A stretch of DNA of 64,000 nt from Tupaia tana. Lineage: Eukaryota > Chordata > Mammalia > Scandentia > Tupaiidae. Shown here one piece after another: positions 31,769-41,515 of this stretch. The notes beneath the pieces were generated by a model that had not been told where the DNA came from, did no database searches, and saw nothing but the letters and a program-made list of their open reading frames with translations. The stretch lies in assembly GCA_026018925.1 (NCBI GenBank), contig JAKSZU010000004.1, positions 108,807,498-108,871,497 on the forward strand. The letters are read 5' to 3'. The position numbers and the translations under genes were made by a program. Positions within the stretch are counted from its first letter, which is position 1. Each line of letters starts with the position of its first letter.

Positions 31769-32741
31769 TAATCTATGGTGTGGAAAGGTGGGGCCCTTGG
31801 GTCATTAGGCACCAGGGTGGGTGCCCGTGGCTGAGTCCTGGTGGGTTTATAAGGAGAGAGGGGGACAGGTCCGCAGTTTCACCCTCCACCAGGAGTGGTC
31901 AGCGAGGAGACCCTCCACAGGCCCCGGCCCGGGACCTCAACCCCGAGCTGAGTCGACCTGGGTTCTCACGGAGGACGCAGACCCTGTGTCCCTGTTACTA
32001 GCCACAGGCAGACCAGCGCACAGGCAGACCAGGACACCGCGGCGCACCGGGCCAGGCTCTGGCCGTGAGTCCCAACCCGCAGCCTGGCGCCGCAGGGTCA
32101 GCGCCCTCCTGAGAATCCCGTGGGAAGCCAGGCGGAAGCCCCAGGTTGTCCTCGGTGCACGTCAGCCAGTGGGACAGGGCGGCGCCGAGGGGACGTGGGC
32201 GCGGAGGGGACGTGGTGGGCGCGGGGGGCGCGGAGGGGACGCGGGGGGCGCGGAGGGGACGTGGGTGAGCGCCGAGGGGACAGGCATGGCGGGCGCCGAG
32301 GGAACACGGTCGGCGCCGAGGCATCGGTCCTCCCACAGGACCAGTGGGATGGAGCTGTGGCAGCCGTGGTGGGAACAGCCAGCCCCACGGCGCTGCAGGC
32401 CCCTGCGGCGTCAGCTGGTGGTGAGAGCTGGGGCCCGCGTCTGCGTCAGGACTCAGGTCACACCAGGAGGTGGCACTGGGTGCCCCAAGGCGGCTGAATG
32501 TCCCGGCCAGTTCCGCTGGGGGAGGGAAGAGGCCAGGGAACCTGCGCAGTGAAATTCTGGCCCGCCTTCCCCAGCTGTCTATCCTCCATCACAGTGAGTG
32601 CAGGCACAACAAAAAAGAAAAGGAAAAAACAACGAAGTCAAGATGTTTATTCCACAGTTTAATGGCCAAGGCTAAGGTATCTCCAGACTTTTCTCAGTAA
32701 TACGGAGTGGGGGGTCTTATATTATAAAACAACCCTATGTA
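31769..32741. other. GC-rich intergenic segment
   Basis: Holds the minisatellite at 32178-32312 in a CpG-rich context (about 31900-32560). The long open frames here follow from base composition. AT-rich from 32590. Confidence 0.45.
32178..32312. repeat. GC-rich minisatellite
   Basis: Irregular copies of GGCGCGGAGGGGACGTGG and GGCGCCGAGGGGAC, about seven units. Confidence 0.8.
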
Positions 32742-32937
32742 AGGGCCAGCAGGAGGCATGGTGGTTAAGGGCCCTGGACTCCCTCATGGCCAACTGCGGT
32801 TCGAGTCCTGGACCTGGCAGCTTGTTTTCTTACTTTCCCTCCCTCTCGCTCTCTCCCACACTGTCCCTCTCTGATCAAATTAAAACAAATAAATAAATGT
32901 TAAATAAAATAATTCTTTTTTAAGAAAATAAAATAAC
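32742..32937 (+). mobile_element. SINE A-short, well preserved
   Basis: Head GGGCCAGCAGGAGGCATGG, B box GGTTCGAGTCC, CT tract, and ATAAATGTTAAATAAAATAA end. Confidence 0.9.
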
Positions 32938-33600
32938 CCTGCATAGATTTCAAAAACTTCCAACCCCAAACTAGGCTTGGACTTTAATGCCACATTCCTA
33001 TAAACTTCCAAAGTCCCCTTATGAGCCATGGCGTGGTCACTGGTGGGCGGATTTGGACTGGAGGGTGAGCCCTGGGGGACTCCGAGGTGACAAGTTGTTG
33101 ATGGGGATGAGGCAGTTGCCACCCGCATGGCCCTGGCAACTTCCAGTCGTGACAAGTGCCAGTTCACCAACACACACTTCCTTGTGCCGACCGTGTGCCG
33201 GGTCCTACCGTGTGTCCAGCCCAACCGTGTGCCAAGCCCTGGCAGCACAGGGAAGGCATGTGCAGGTGTGGGGGTTGCCACCACCGCTGCGTAAACCCCA
33301 GTGCAGGTGTGTGCTGAGCCCTGTTCCTGCAGAGGGAGGGCAGGTGCCTGGGAGACACGGGTGGCACTGGCTGGACGTGCTGCAGCTGGGCACTGTCCCT
33401 ACCCGAGAGCTCGCTGTCCTGCTGCGGAGTCAGGCGCCAGGGCCCCCGGACACACCCAGAGAGCCCAGGCTGGGGCTGGGGAAGGTTTTCTCTTTCCCTT
33501 TTAAAAACGGGCTATGCGGGATTCGACAGTGATGGACGATAAACCAGAGGTCCTCTGGTCTCTGCTGATGCTGGTGGTTCACAACAGATAATCCATCCCT
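32938..33600. other. Intergenic DNA, nothing recognised
   Basis: Repeated CCGTGTGCCGGG and CCGTGTGCCAAG phrases (33186-33240) suggest a small degenerate tandem repeat. Confidence 0.4.
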
Positions 33601-33836
33601 TGGGCCAGCAGGTGGCATGGTAGTTAAGGTGCTGGATTCCCACGTGGAGGACCACGGTTCGAGTCCCAGACCTGGCAGCTTGAAAATCACACCAAGCATG
33701 TGTGCCCAAAATTCTGAGAGGAGAACAGAGGAGAGATTGCGGCATGACCGTTCCCCCTGGAGGGCGATTTCTCCCTTTCCCTCTGTTTCTCTCTGTCTCT
33801 CCATGTATGCCCTACAGCAAAAACCTAAAAAAAAGA
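33601..33836 (+). mobile_element. SINE A-long with target-site duplication
   Basis: AATCCATCCCTT before and AATCCATTCCTTT after. The CT tract passes directly to CCATGTATGCCC. Confidence 0.9.
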
Positions 33837-33892
33837 AAATCCATTCCTTTGTTACTACCTCTCATCAATGCCCAGGACATGAGATATATTTT

Positions 33893-33980
33893 TTTTAATT
33901 GACTGATTTTATTTCTTCCATAAGCAGGAGAGACAGAGATAGAGAAGAAGACAGACAGCACTCCCAACGGAGTCTGTCTG

Positions 33981-34016
<36 letters not shown>

Positions 34017-34022
34017 TCCTTC
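33893..34022 (-). mobile_element. SINE family B, part 1 (host of younger SINE)
   Basis: TTTTATTTCTTCCATAAGCAGG then CCCAACGGAGTCT. A (TTTC)n run at 33985-34018 belongs to the inserted SINE's tail. Continues at 34287. Confidence 0.55.
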
Positions 34023-34286
34023 TTTTTTTTTTTTTGGAGAGGTTTTTGCTATAGGGTGTGTACACTCACCAGACAGACAGAGAAAGACAGAGAGACAGAA
34101 AGCGAGAAATCACCCCCCAGGGGGGATGGCCACGCTGCAATCCCTTCTCCTCCATTCTCCTCTCGGGATCTTGGGCACGCACGCACACGCACCCGGTGTG
34201 ACTTTAAGCTACTGGGTCCAGGACTCGAACCGCGGTCGACTACGTGGGAGTCCAGCGACATAGCTATTACGCCAACTGCTGGTCCC
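34023..34286 (-). mobile_element. SINE A-long, young, inside family B
   Basis: Near consensus. The target sequence CCCAACGGAGTCT / CCCAACAGGGTCT is seen on the two sides. Tail TTTC repeats plus T run. Confidence 0.92.
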
Positions 34287-34460
34287 CCAACAGGGTCTTG
34301 ATGTCATAGTCCACACCAGCCTTGAGCAGTCCCAATCACGGGCACACACATTCCTGGTGCACAGGGCAATCTCCAGACGCAAACTTGGACCCTCCCCATG
34401 CAGGTCAGCCTCAAAGAGCTTCAGATTTTACTGCTGCACCGCAGGCCAACCCATCCAGGA
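34287..34460 (-). mobile_element. SINE family B, part 2
   Basis: CAACAGGGTCTTGATGTC to the head end near CTGCTGCACCGCAGGCC. Confidence 0.5.
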
Positions 34461-34794
34461 CCAGAAGTCTCCCCTCGCCAAGAGAACATCTCCTTCGGGC
34501 CTCACACCCCCTGCCTGACCAGAACAAGGGTCTTCCTGCCATTGTTCTTAGAAGGAATAGACAAAGCCCAGAATCCCAGAATCGCGCTGACTCTGAGAGA
34601 CGGGGGCAAAGTTACGGGGCGACATCGGCTGTGCCCTGACGTGCAGCTGGGGCTCAGCCTCCCAGCCCTGGGGCGTGCGTCTCGGGCCCCCAGGCCTGCT
34701 CCCGCCCCAGCTCCCTGCACCCCTCCCCCACACTGCGCTAACCTCTCTGCGGCAATAACAGCCCACGTCCAAGCGTGCCGTATCACATATATTA

Positions 34795-34800
34795 TTTATT
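34795..34800 (-). terminator. RXRG: Distal polyadenylation signal AATAAA
   Basis: TTTATT within an AT-rich patch, about 270 bases past the stop. It is the better candidate for the main 3' end if the UTR length resembles human. Confidence 0.5.
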
Positions 34801-34978
34801 ATCCGTTTGCTCTCCATGGCAAGTGAAAAAATAATTTAAACCAGTTCTATGTACAGAGACTTGGTTAGTTTTCCCAGGAACGTCCAGAAAGCCCCCCAGC
34901 CCCTTGGATAGCAAAGGATTTCCTCTAGCATCTCTACAAAACTCCACCTATAAAAGTCTCACGTGTACAAAGGGGTTC

Positions 34979-34984
34979 TTTATT
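34979..34984 (-). terminator. RXRG: Proximal polyadenylation signal AATAAA
   Basis: TTTATT on the plus strand, 85 bases past the stop codon. Cleavage would be expected near 34955-34970. Confidence 0.5.
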
Positions 34985-35068
34985 ATAAGCATCACATTTT
35001 GGGAACAGGGGCGGGGGAGTGTGCGGGGTGGGGGCCACACACACCTGCCCAGGGGTGATCCTGGGGGC

Positions 35069-35216
35069 TCAGGTGACCTGCAGTGGGGTCTCCAACATCT
35101 CCATGAGGAAGGTGTCGATGGGGGTGTCCCCGATGAGCTTAAAGAAGAAGAGGTGCTCCAGGCACTTCAGGCCGATGGAGCGCAGGGCCGGGAGGCGGAG
35201 CAGCAGCTTGGCGAAC
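35069..35216 (-). CDS. RXRG: RXRG last coding exon: dimerisation helix and AF-2
   Basis: 148 coding bases including the TGA stop. They encode [16 protein letters not shown], the helix 10 dimerisation surface, then [16 protein letters not shown], with the pocket cysteine and helix 11 histidine, and [23 protein letters not shown] is helix 12, the ligand-dependent AF-2 that closes over the pocket and recruits LXXLL coactivators. The penultimate residue is V, where I recall I in human gamma. The acceptor is CCCTGCAG. The exon continues into the 3' UTR below 35069. Confidence 0.96.
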
Positions 35217-35395
35217 CTGCAGGGAAGCAGAGGGTGTCAGGCCGGGAAGGGTGTGCCAGGCGCCTGCCGGGCCGTGGCCTCATCGTTCTCCTCCACCATC
35301 CTGAGCTAGAGGAGTCAGAGGGTGACAGGGAGTTACAGAATTTCTAAGCCTAGGCAGTTTCAGAAATAGGCTAGAGGGTGAGGGTTTCTGTTTGT

Positions 35396-35625
35396 GTGTT
35401 TTAAAGTTTTTGCCACAGGGCACGTGTGCCAGCCGGGGAGAGACACAGAGAGGGAAAGTGAGAAGTCATCCCCCGGGGAGATGGCCACACTGCAGTCCCT
35501 TCTCAGCGTGGGATTTTGGGTATGCGTGCACACGCACCAGCCTAATTTCCAACCTGCCAGGTGTGGGACTTGAACCACCATCATGTGGGAATCCAGTGCC
35601 TTAACCATCACACCACCTGCCGGCC
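35396..35625 (-). mobile_element. SINE A-long
   Basis: TTTTAAAGTTTTTGCCACAGGGC to ACCTGCCGGCCCC. Head-to-head with the copy at 35656, only 30 bases apart and 180 bases from the last exon. Confidence 0.85.
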
Positions 35626-35655
35626 CCACAGGGAGTTGATCTTAAAGGCAAAAAC

Positions 35656-35846
35656 CAGGGACCAGCAGGTGACACCGTGGTTCAAGGGCTGGACTTCTAC
35701 AGGGCCAATAATAAAAATTTGAGTCCCAGACCCAGTAACGTGACAATCTCACCAAGTGCATGAGCACAAGTGCCCAAAATCCCAGGAAGAGAACCGGAGA
35801 AGGGACTGCAGTGTGGCCATCCCCCCAGGGGTGATGTCTCACGGCA
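35656..35846 (+). mobile_element. SINE A-long, 3' truncated
   Basis: Head AGGGACCAGCAGGTGACACC. It ends after GGGGTGATGTCTCACGGC. Confidence 0.82.
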
Positions 35847-36191
35847 GGTGCTGGCCACCCCGCAGCCCTCACATTCTCTGGGGCCCAGAAGGCTCTTGGG
35901 AAGATCTGTGGAAACACTCAGGACACCCGTGACACTGTGGGCACGGACCCCATGGTGACTAGGACCTTGGAAGGACCCTCCGGGCAAGGCGCAACGTCAA
36001 GGTCTGTGACACAGCCCACTCCCGGGACACTGGCCTGCCCCTGGCCTCCAGTCGCTCCGGTTATGGATTTCTGTTGCCGATTCGTAACCAAGTGTTACCA
36101 GCTTTACCAGGTTTCATCTGCACTTCCCTTCAGGTTACACAGAGAAAGCACTCTGTCCTGGCACCGTGGCCTATTGGAAATGACCTATCCT

Positions 36192-36465
36192 GGGAACCAG
36201 CAGTTTGCGTAATGGCTATGTTGCTGGACTCCCACGTAGTCGACCGCGGTTCGCGTCCCAAACCCGGTGGCTTAAAACTCACGCCGGGCGTGTGTGCGTG
36301 CGTGCCCAAGATCCCGAGAGGAGAATGGAGGAGAAGGGATTGCGGCGTGGCCATCCCCCCTGGGGGGTGATTTCTCGCTTTCTGTCTCTCTGTCTCTCTC
36401 TGTCTGTCTGGCGAGCGCACGCGCCCTATAGCAAAAAAACCTCTCCAAAAAAAAAAAAAAGAAAA
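36192..36465 (+). mobile_element. SINE A-long, young, with target-site duplication
   Basis: GAAATGACCTATCCT (36177-36191) recurs as GAAAATGACCTATCCT after the A tail. Confidence 0.95.
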
Positions 36466-36477
36466 GAAAATGACCTA

Positions 36478-36880
36478 TCCTTGCACACATACTGCATGCT
36501 CACACTCGCACACACACCCTCACCACTCACACGTGTGCACACTCACACTCTCACACACACCTCGTGCATGCATATCCTCACCATTCAAACATTCATGTCC
36601 ACTCACACACATATGCGTATGCACATGTAGGCCCTCACTGTTTACACACACCCCCTCATTCTCCTTTACACACTCATCTTCTCACGTGCCCTTAGCATGT
36701 GCTTGCACCCAAGGCCTCACGCTCACATCCATGCCTATGCATTCTCGCATTCATATCCACACACATGCCTGTTCACACGCTTGTGTGCTACGCCACTCAC
36801 ACAGGTGCCTGCTCACACTGACACAAATGTACCTCCTTACACCACACTTTCATCCACGCCCTCACACACACTTCTCCACG
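36478..36880. repeat. CACTCACAC-rich simple repeat region
   Basis: Degenerate CA/CTCACA-type sequence about 400 bases long. Frames on both strands stay open because of it. Confidence 0.75.
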
Positions 36881-37175
36881 GCTGAGGAATTGGCTGTGAG
36901 GTTCACATAAGGGAGAGGGGGCCTGCGGGAAGGGCTCCACCTCACTCTGGTGTCCTCGCAGGCCCGTGCCCCGCCTGCTGGCCCTCTGCAGTGCTGTCCC
37001 CGCCTTGCCACGGAGACTGATTTTTAGTGTTCTCCATGCCTTCCAACAGAAAGTGCAGGGACAGGGCCACGCCAGTCCTGGGGCTCCACGGCAGGGGTTT
37101 CTGGTTAGAGATAGGCCCTGAGTGCTCAGTGGTGCTTCAAGCTGGGATCTGAACTTTCACTGAGAATATTCCACG

Positions 37176-37437
37176 CTGGGACCAGCAGATGGCATAATGC
37201 TTATGCTGCTGACTCCCACAGAGTCGACCGCGGTTTAAGGCCTGGACTTGGTGGCTTCAAACTCATGCCGGGCATGTGTGCCCAAAATCCCAGGAGGAGA
37301 ATGGAGGAGAAGGGATTGTGGCACGGCCATCCCCCCTGGGTGTGTGGGGGGGTGATTTCTTGCTTTCTGTCTCTCTGTCTCTCTCTGTCTTTCCGGCGAG
37401 CGCATGTGCCCTATAGCAAAAATCTCCTAAAAAAAGA
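37176..37437 (+). mobile_element. SINE A-long
   Basis: Head TGGGACCAGCAGATGGCATA. GTGTGTGGGGGGG insertion at 37341-37352. Confidence 0.9.
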
Positions 37438-37732
37438 AGAAAGCAAAGAAAATATGTCCATTTCTACAATATACTCAGGCCTCGTGAAGTTTTAGGGAAG
37501 GGCAGCAATATAAGAAAAGCAAGCTGCCCATCTGAAAGCGGAAGTCACTTCTCCACACAGAAAACGCCAACGTCTACTGCAACAGCAGCTCGAAACTGAA
37601 CACGGCCAATGACACGCCCTGCAGGTGCCCGACGGCACTGCTGTGGGAAAGGGGCCCAGGCAAAGAGGGCTGCGCTGCACTCCCTGTAAAGTGCTAACTT
37701 ACGCTGAGATGAACTCTCGAGCACTTTTAAAC

Positions 37733-37959
37733 CCGTGTGTGTGCTATAGGGAACACGCGCTCTCCAGAGAGAGACACGGGGCGGGAAGGGTGTGAGAAAT
37801 CACCCCCAGAGGGAATGGCCATGCCACAATCCCCCCTCCATCGTCCTCTTGGGATGTGAGCACACACGCACACGTGCCAGACAATTCCAAGCCTCCGGAC
37901 GCAAATCAGTCGGCCCTGTGACATCCGGTGCCCTAACCTCCACGCCACCTGCTGGCCCC
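37733..37959 (-). mobile_element. SINE A-long, diverged
   Basis: GTGCTATAGGGAACACGCGC to CACCTGCTGGCCCC, with several deletions in the body. Confidence 0.83.
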
Positions 37960-38280
37960 AAAAAGCTTTTTTAACTCTAAAAATGCTAATGTTTCATAAC
38001 AGGTCAAATGCTAAATACAACAGAACTGCAAAACATTCATGGGAAGACAGAAGTAAAGTATAATTTTACTTTGGTGCATAAACATTTTGAAGCCCATGTA
38101 TCTTTTTTTTTTCCAAAACACCTGTTTTCCACAAACGTTTGGAAGACTGCCCCTCATATGCCAAAAACCACCCTCTGCTGTCTGACCTGGACTTGGTCAC
38201 AGAGTGTACCCACTAACAGTCACAGCCACGACTGTCCCTGCCTCCCACAGCGGTGGAGGCAGCCAGGGTTCGCGGTTCTG

Positions 38281-38500
38281 AGGGCACCTGCTGTGTGTGC
38301 GAGGGGTGTGCACGCGAGTTCTGCACCCTCTGCAGCTCTGAGGGCGCCCACTGTGTGTGCGAGGGGTGTGCACGCGAGCTCTGCACCCTCCGCAGCTCTG
38401 AGGGCGCCCTCTGTGTGTGCGAGGGCTGTGCACGCGAGCTCTGCACCCTCTGCAGCTCTGAGACCGCCCGCTGTGTGTGTGAGGGGTGTACACGAGCTGC
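38281..38500. repeat. 60-bp minisatellite, about 3.7 units
   Basis: Units start at 38281, 38341, 38401 and 38461. Each has CTGTGTGTGCGAGGGGTGTG then CACGCGAGCTCTGCACCCTC. The unit length divides by three, which keeps open frames on both strands. Confidence 0.9.
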
Positions 38501-39769
38501 ACCCTCCTGCCTTGATCTCTGCGAAGAGCTCGCTCCTGCGACATGTACTTCTCAAAGTGTCCACGGGGTGGCAGCATGGTACCACAACATGACAGCACAC
38601 TCTGCTGCCCAGACCGGCTGTACCTGCTGAGCCTCCCGCCAGGACTCGGGTGGTCACACTGTCCATGCCATGTCGGGTACACCCAGCCCCTGGCACCTCG
38701 GCAGCTCCAGGCTCTGCCCGACTTCAGGCAACAAGTGTTAGGCTCTCTCCCTGGTGTCTGCAGGCAGCCCTCTTCCAGGAAAAGACTCAAGGGCCAAGTT
38801 CTAGGGGAAGACACTGCTGGGTGTTCAGCAGACCCATCTGCCCTTCCTCGTCACGCAGCTGCACACGGTCCCCAGCCTCTCCGTGGCTAGTCCCAGGTGC
38901 CCAGGTGTGCACGATGAGGAACCATGAAGAGGAAGGCCCTGCCTCACAGCCCGGCCTCTCTGCTCCACTCCGCCCCTCCCATCATCCACAGGCAGAACGC
39001 GACGTGGCACGGGGTCACCAGGGAGCCACAGAAGGAAGGAGCCTGGGTCCCTGAGTGATGGCGTGGAGGCGAGCCCCTCCCTGCCCTGACTGCCCATCCG
39101 TGCTGACTCACATAAACGCCTGTTGTATCAAACTGCTGCCCCTCGCGGTGGACCCTGACAGCTTCATCTTTCCAGTACACGAGGCCTGCCTCTTCACGGC
39201 ACCTCAGGGCCAAAGCTCACCCCTGGATTTACACACGGTCTCTCACCAAAACCCCAGCTCGGTCTCTTCTGGTCAATGGATAGACATTGGCTTATGATCC
39301 AGGATAGGCAGCTTTAGGGAAAATTAAACTTCACAGGGAATAAGGGCCATTAGTGAGAAGCAGGAGGGTATACAAATTAATCCTAAGGGGGATTCATTAC
39401 GACACAAATGGGTCTTCAGGGCAGTCTTTGCCATTTCATTTCCAGCCTCCTAGAAGATTTGAGGACTGTATTTTTTCATTTCACCTGGGGTTATCAGAGA
39501 GGGAATTTTTATTGAGCTGTACTGTGGAGGAAAGGTTGGGAGAAGACATTTTTTTAGTGGCGCAGGAATACCTGTGCTGCGACATGGCTTCAGAGAACTT
39601 CGGGGAACTTCTTTACTCCCAAATGAGGAGCCCAGACCCAGCACCCTGCCAGAGCCCACACTGATGTCACCCTGGAGGCCAGCAGCCACATCTCCTGGCT
39701 CAGACTCTGCACTTTCTATGGGGGATCCCGGGCGCAGGCCAGGAACAACACAGCCACACTTCAAACACA

Positions 39770-39885
39770 GGCTCTTTGAAATCAGGCAGACCTGGTCCCA
39801 TCTCACCCCACCGCACATCAGCTTTACTACTTTGGGCAAGTTACTTAGCTTTTCTGAGCCTCCGTTCCTTGTTAGAAGTTGGAGG
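39770..39885 (+). mobile_element. MIR element
   Basis: GAAATCAGGCAGACCTGG, then TTTGGGCAAGTTACTTAGCT and TTCTGAGCCTCCGTTCC is a clear MIR core. Confidence 0.75.
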
Positions 39886-39946
39886 TGACGATGCACACAC
39901 TTACCCACTCATCTGCTTGTTCCTCCAGCATTTAAAGATATATTGT

Positions 39947-40205
39947 GGGGGCAGCAGGTGGCGTGGTGGTTAAGGTACTGGACTCCCACATGGACAGCTA
40001 TGGTTCAAGTCCTGGACCTAGTGGCTTGAATATCGCACCAGGCGCGTGTGTGTGCATGCCCCAAATCCCAGGAAGACAATGGTGGAGAAGGGCTCACAGC
40101 ATAGCCATCCCACTGGGAGCGATTTCTCACTTTTTCTCTCCATCTCTCTCTGGCAAAGCACAAACACCCCATGGCAAAAACCTTAAGAAATAAACAAATT
40201 TTAAA
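39947..40205 (+). mobile_element. SINE A-long
   Basis: Head GGGGGCAGCAGGTGGCGTGG. Possible duplication AAAGATATATTG / AAAAGATGTATCA. Confidence 0.87.
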
Positions 40206-40414
40206 AGATGTATCAGATCTTCCAGGCACTGTTCTGAGCAGTAATGGCGAACACGACGGGCAAGGCCTCCAGCCTCCTGGCGCTAACGTGTCAGTGCTTT
40301 CAACTCATGATGGAGATTAAATCACGCGAGAGAAGGTCCGGACGGCGCCCGGGGCACTCCGGAGCCCAGCGCACGGACTGGGAGGGAGCGTATTCCACCC
40401 TCCCGCCGCCTCAC

Positions 40415-40520
40415 CTGCCTGGCTGTTCAGGGTACTTCTGCTTGGTGTAGGCCTCCAGGGTGGCGTAAACCTTCTCCCGCAGAGTCTCCACCTCGGAGGG
40501 GTTGGACAGACCTTTGGCAT
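40415..40520 (-). CDS. RXRG: RXRG exon: helices 9-10
   Basis: 106 bases encoding [18 protein letters not shown] and [16 protein letters not shown]. It carries the loop between helices 8 and 9 and the start of helix 10. [22 protein letters not shown] is gamma-like, whereas alpha has AEVEALREKVYASLEAYCKHK as I recall. Acceptor CTCTTCCAG and donor GTGAGG. The closing arginine codon is split AG/G with the last exon, 5.2 kb downstream in transcription. Confidence 0.95.
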
Positions 40521-40666
40521 CTGGAAGAGACAAGAGGCTTAACCTCTGGCAACACCGCTCAGCGTGCAGAGAGACCTCGGGTTGAGAAGAGGGCCTGCCA
40601 GGCGGGCCCAGCACCACCAAGCTGCCCGCTGGCTGGCCCTCACTCCTCTCTTATTTCCCGTATCAT

Positions 40667-40800
40667 GGGACTTCAGAAAGTTTGTGGGAAAATGCAAGAA
40701 AGCACAAGTTAATTTTGGTGCAAAAAAAAAAAAAAAAAAAGGCAATCCGTGCATAGTGCTTTTTCATAATACACATTTTCCACGAGCCTTTTGAAGACCC
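40667..40800. mobile_element. Palindromic DNA-transposon remnant (MITE-like)
   Basis: Left end GGGACTTCAGAAAGTTTGTG and the complement of the right end GGGTCTTCAAAAGGCTCGTG are inverted repeats, both followed by GGAAAATG. AATTTTGGTGCA and an A run lie in the middle. No transposase. Confidence 0.65.
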
Positions 40801-41079
40801 ACATCCAGGTCATCAGCAGACCCGAGTGGTCCCTAGAAGAACATCCAGAGCCCGACCACTTCCGACCGCCTCCTCCACCACGGCCCCGCCACCGCCCCCT
40901 ACACTGAACGTGCACACGCCGCGTTTGTTCCCAACACTGAGACGGCTCTGAAGGCACAGGCCGTGAACAGCCGGCTGTCTGCACTCTCCAGCGCAGGATT
41001 CCTGTCCCGGCTGAACTGGAGGACCAAAAGGCACTGGAGTGCCACAGGCCACGCGCCAGGACGCCACGCCAGTCGTCAC

Positions 41080-41171
41080 CTGGGTTGAACAGGACGATGG
41101 CTCGCAGGCACCCCAGCTCCGACTTGTCCATCTGCATGTCTTTCATTTTAGAAACCAGCTCGGTGAGAACT
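41080..41171 (-). CDS. RXRG: RXRG exon: ligand-binding domain helices 7-9
   Basis: 92 bases encoding [18 protein letters not shown] and [12 protein letters not shown]. This is the helix 7 to helix 9 core. The E in MDKSE and the R in LRAI belong to the conserved salt-bridge and dimer network of class II receptors. [12 protein letters not shown] is gamma-type (alpha has MRDMQMDKTE as I recall). Acceptor GTGAACAG and donor GTGAC both fit consensus. The exon ends after the first base of the aspartate codon finished in the next exon. Confidence 0.95.
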
Positions 41172-41382
41172 CTGTTCACAGAAAGCAAGGACAGGTGATG
41201 AGAAACCACATTTAGGGGCCAAAGGCCGGAACGTGAACTCACCTGATGGTTGTGCAGTACCCGCCCCGTGCCCCGTGTTTCAGACAATGCCCCCAGCCTG
41301 CATGCACATACACGCACACACACACGCAGACACATGCACACACACACACAAACACACACAATGCCGGGAGCAGAGGGGACAC
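41172..41382 (-). other. RXRG: RXRG intron with CA-rich microsatellite
   Basis: 211-base intron. (CA)-rich sequence at 41305-41361 lies just downstream of the donor of exon 41383-41515. Confidence 0.85.
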
Positions 41383-41515
41383 CTGTCAAAGATGGAGCCG
41401 ACCCCGGCGCTGTGCGCGCTGCTCCGGTGGACGTGCAAGCCCGTGGCCAGGAGGATGCCGTCCTGCACGGACACCGAGCGGTGGGAGAAAGAGGCGATCA
41501 GCAACTCGTTCCAGC
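41383..41515 (-). CDS. RXRG: RXRG exon: ligand pocket, helices 5-7
   Basis: 133 bases encoding [30 protein letters not shown] and [13 protein letters not shown]. Residues that in RXR alpha structures line the 9-cis-retinoic acid pocket are present: N and F in NELLIASF, the carboxylate-binding R in SHRS, and the L-A pair of the ILLATG beta turn. VSVQ and [11 protein letters not shown] are gamma-type. Acceptor CCTTGCAG; donor GTGTCC. The last codon is split (AG plus A in the next exon, arginine). A (CA)-rich microsatellite lies about 30 bases into the following intron. Confidence 0.95.

Larger units (their letters stand above)
34795..35068 (-). other. RXRG: RXRG 3' UTR (inferred extent)
   Basis: Sequence after the stop codon contains two minus-strand AATAAA hexamers, at 34979-34984 and 34795-34800. 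Use of the distal one would give a 3' UTR of about 270-290 bases, which is the length I would expect from memory of the human mRNA. Use of the proximal one would give about 100 bases. No SINE interrupts this segment. Confidence 0.6.
35217..40414 (-). other. RXRG: RXRG last intron
   Basis: 5.2-kb intron with five SINEs, a CA-rich stretch (36478-36880), a 60-bp minisatellite (38281-38500) and a MIR. Unlabelled parts 35847-36192, 36885-37175, 37441-37732 and 38500-39770 show nothing else that I recognise. Confidence 0.85.

Noticed and set aside
31821-32552. Long plus-strand frame of 243 codons in GC-rich DNA
   Set aside because: The composition and the GGCGCGGAGGGG repeats explain it; the encoded sequence is low-complexity and unlike any protein I know.
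1-34700. Exons or promoter of LMX1A, the expected neighbour in human
   Set aside because: No LIM or homeodomain coding sequence is visible on either strand.
38281-38500. CRISPR-like array from evenly spaced repeats
   Set aside because: The units are contiguous 60-bp minisatellite copies in a mammalian intron; there are no spacers or cas genes.
38197-38814. 205-residue and overlapping frames over the minisatellite
   Set aside because: Openness follows from the 60-base unit; no homology, no splice signals, and the region is intronic.
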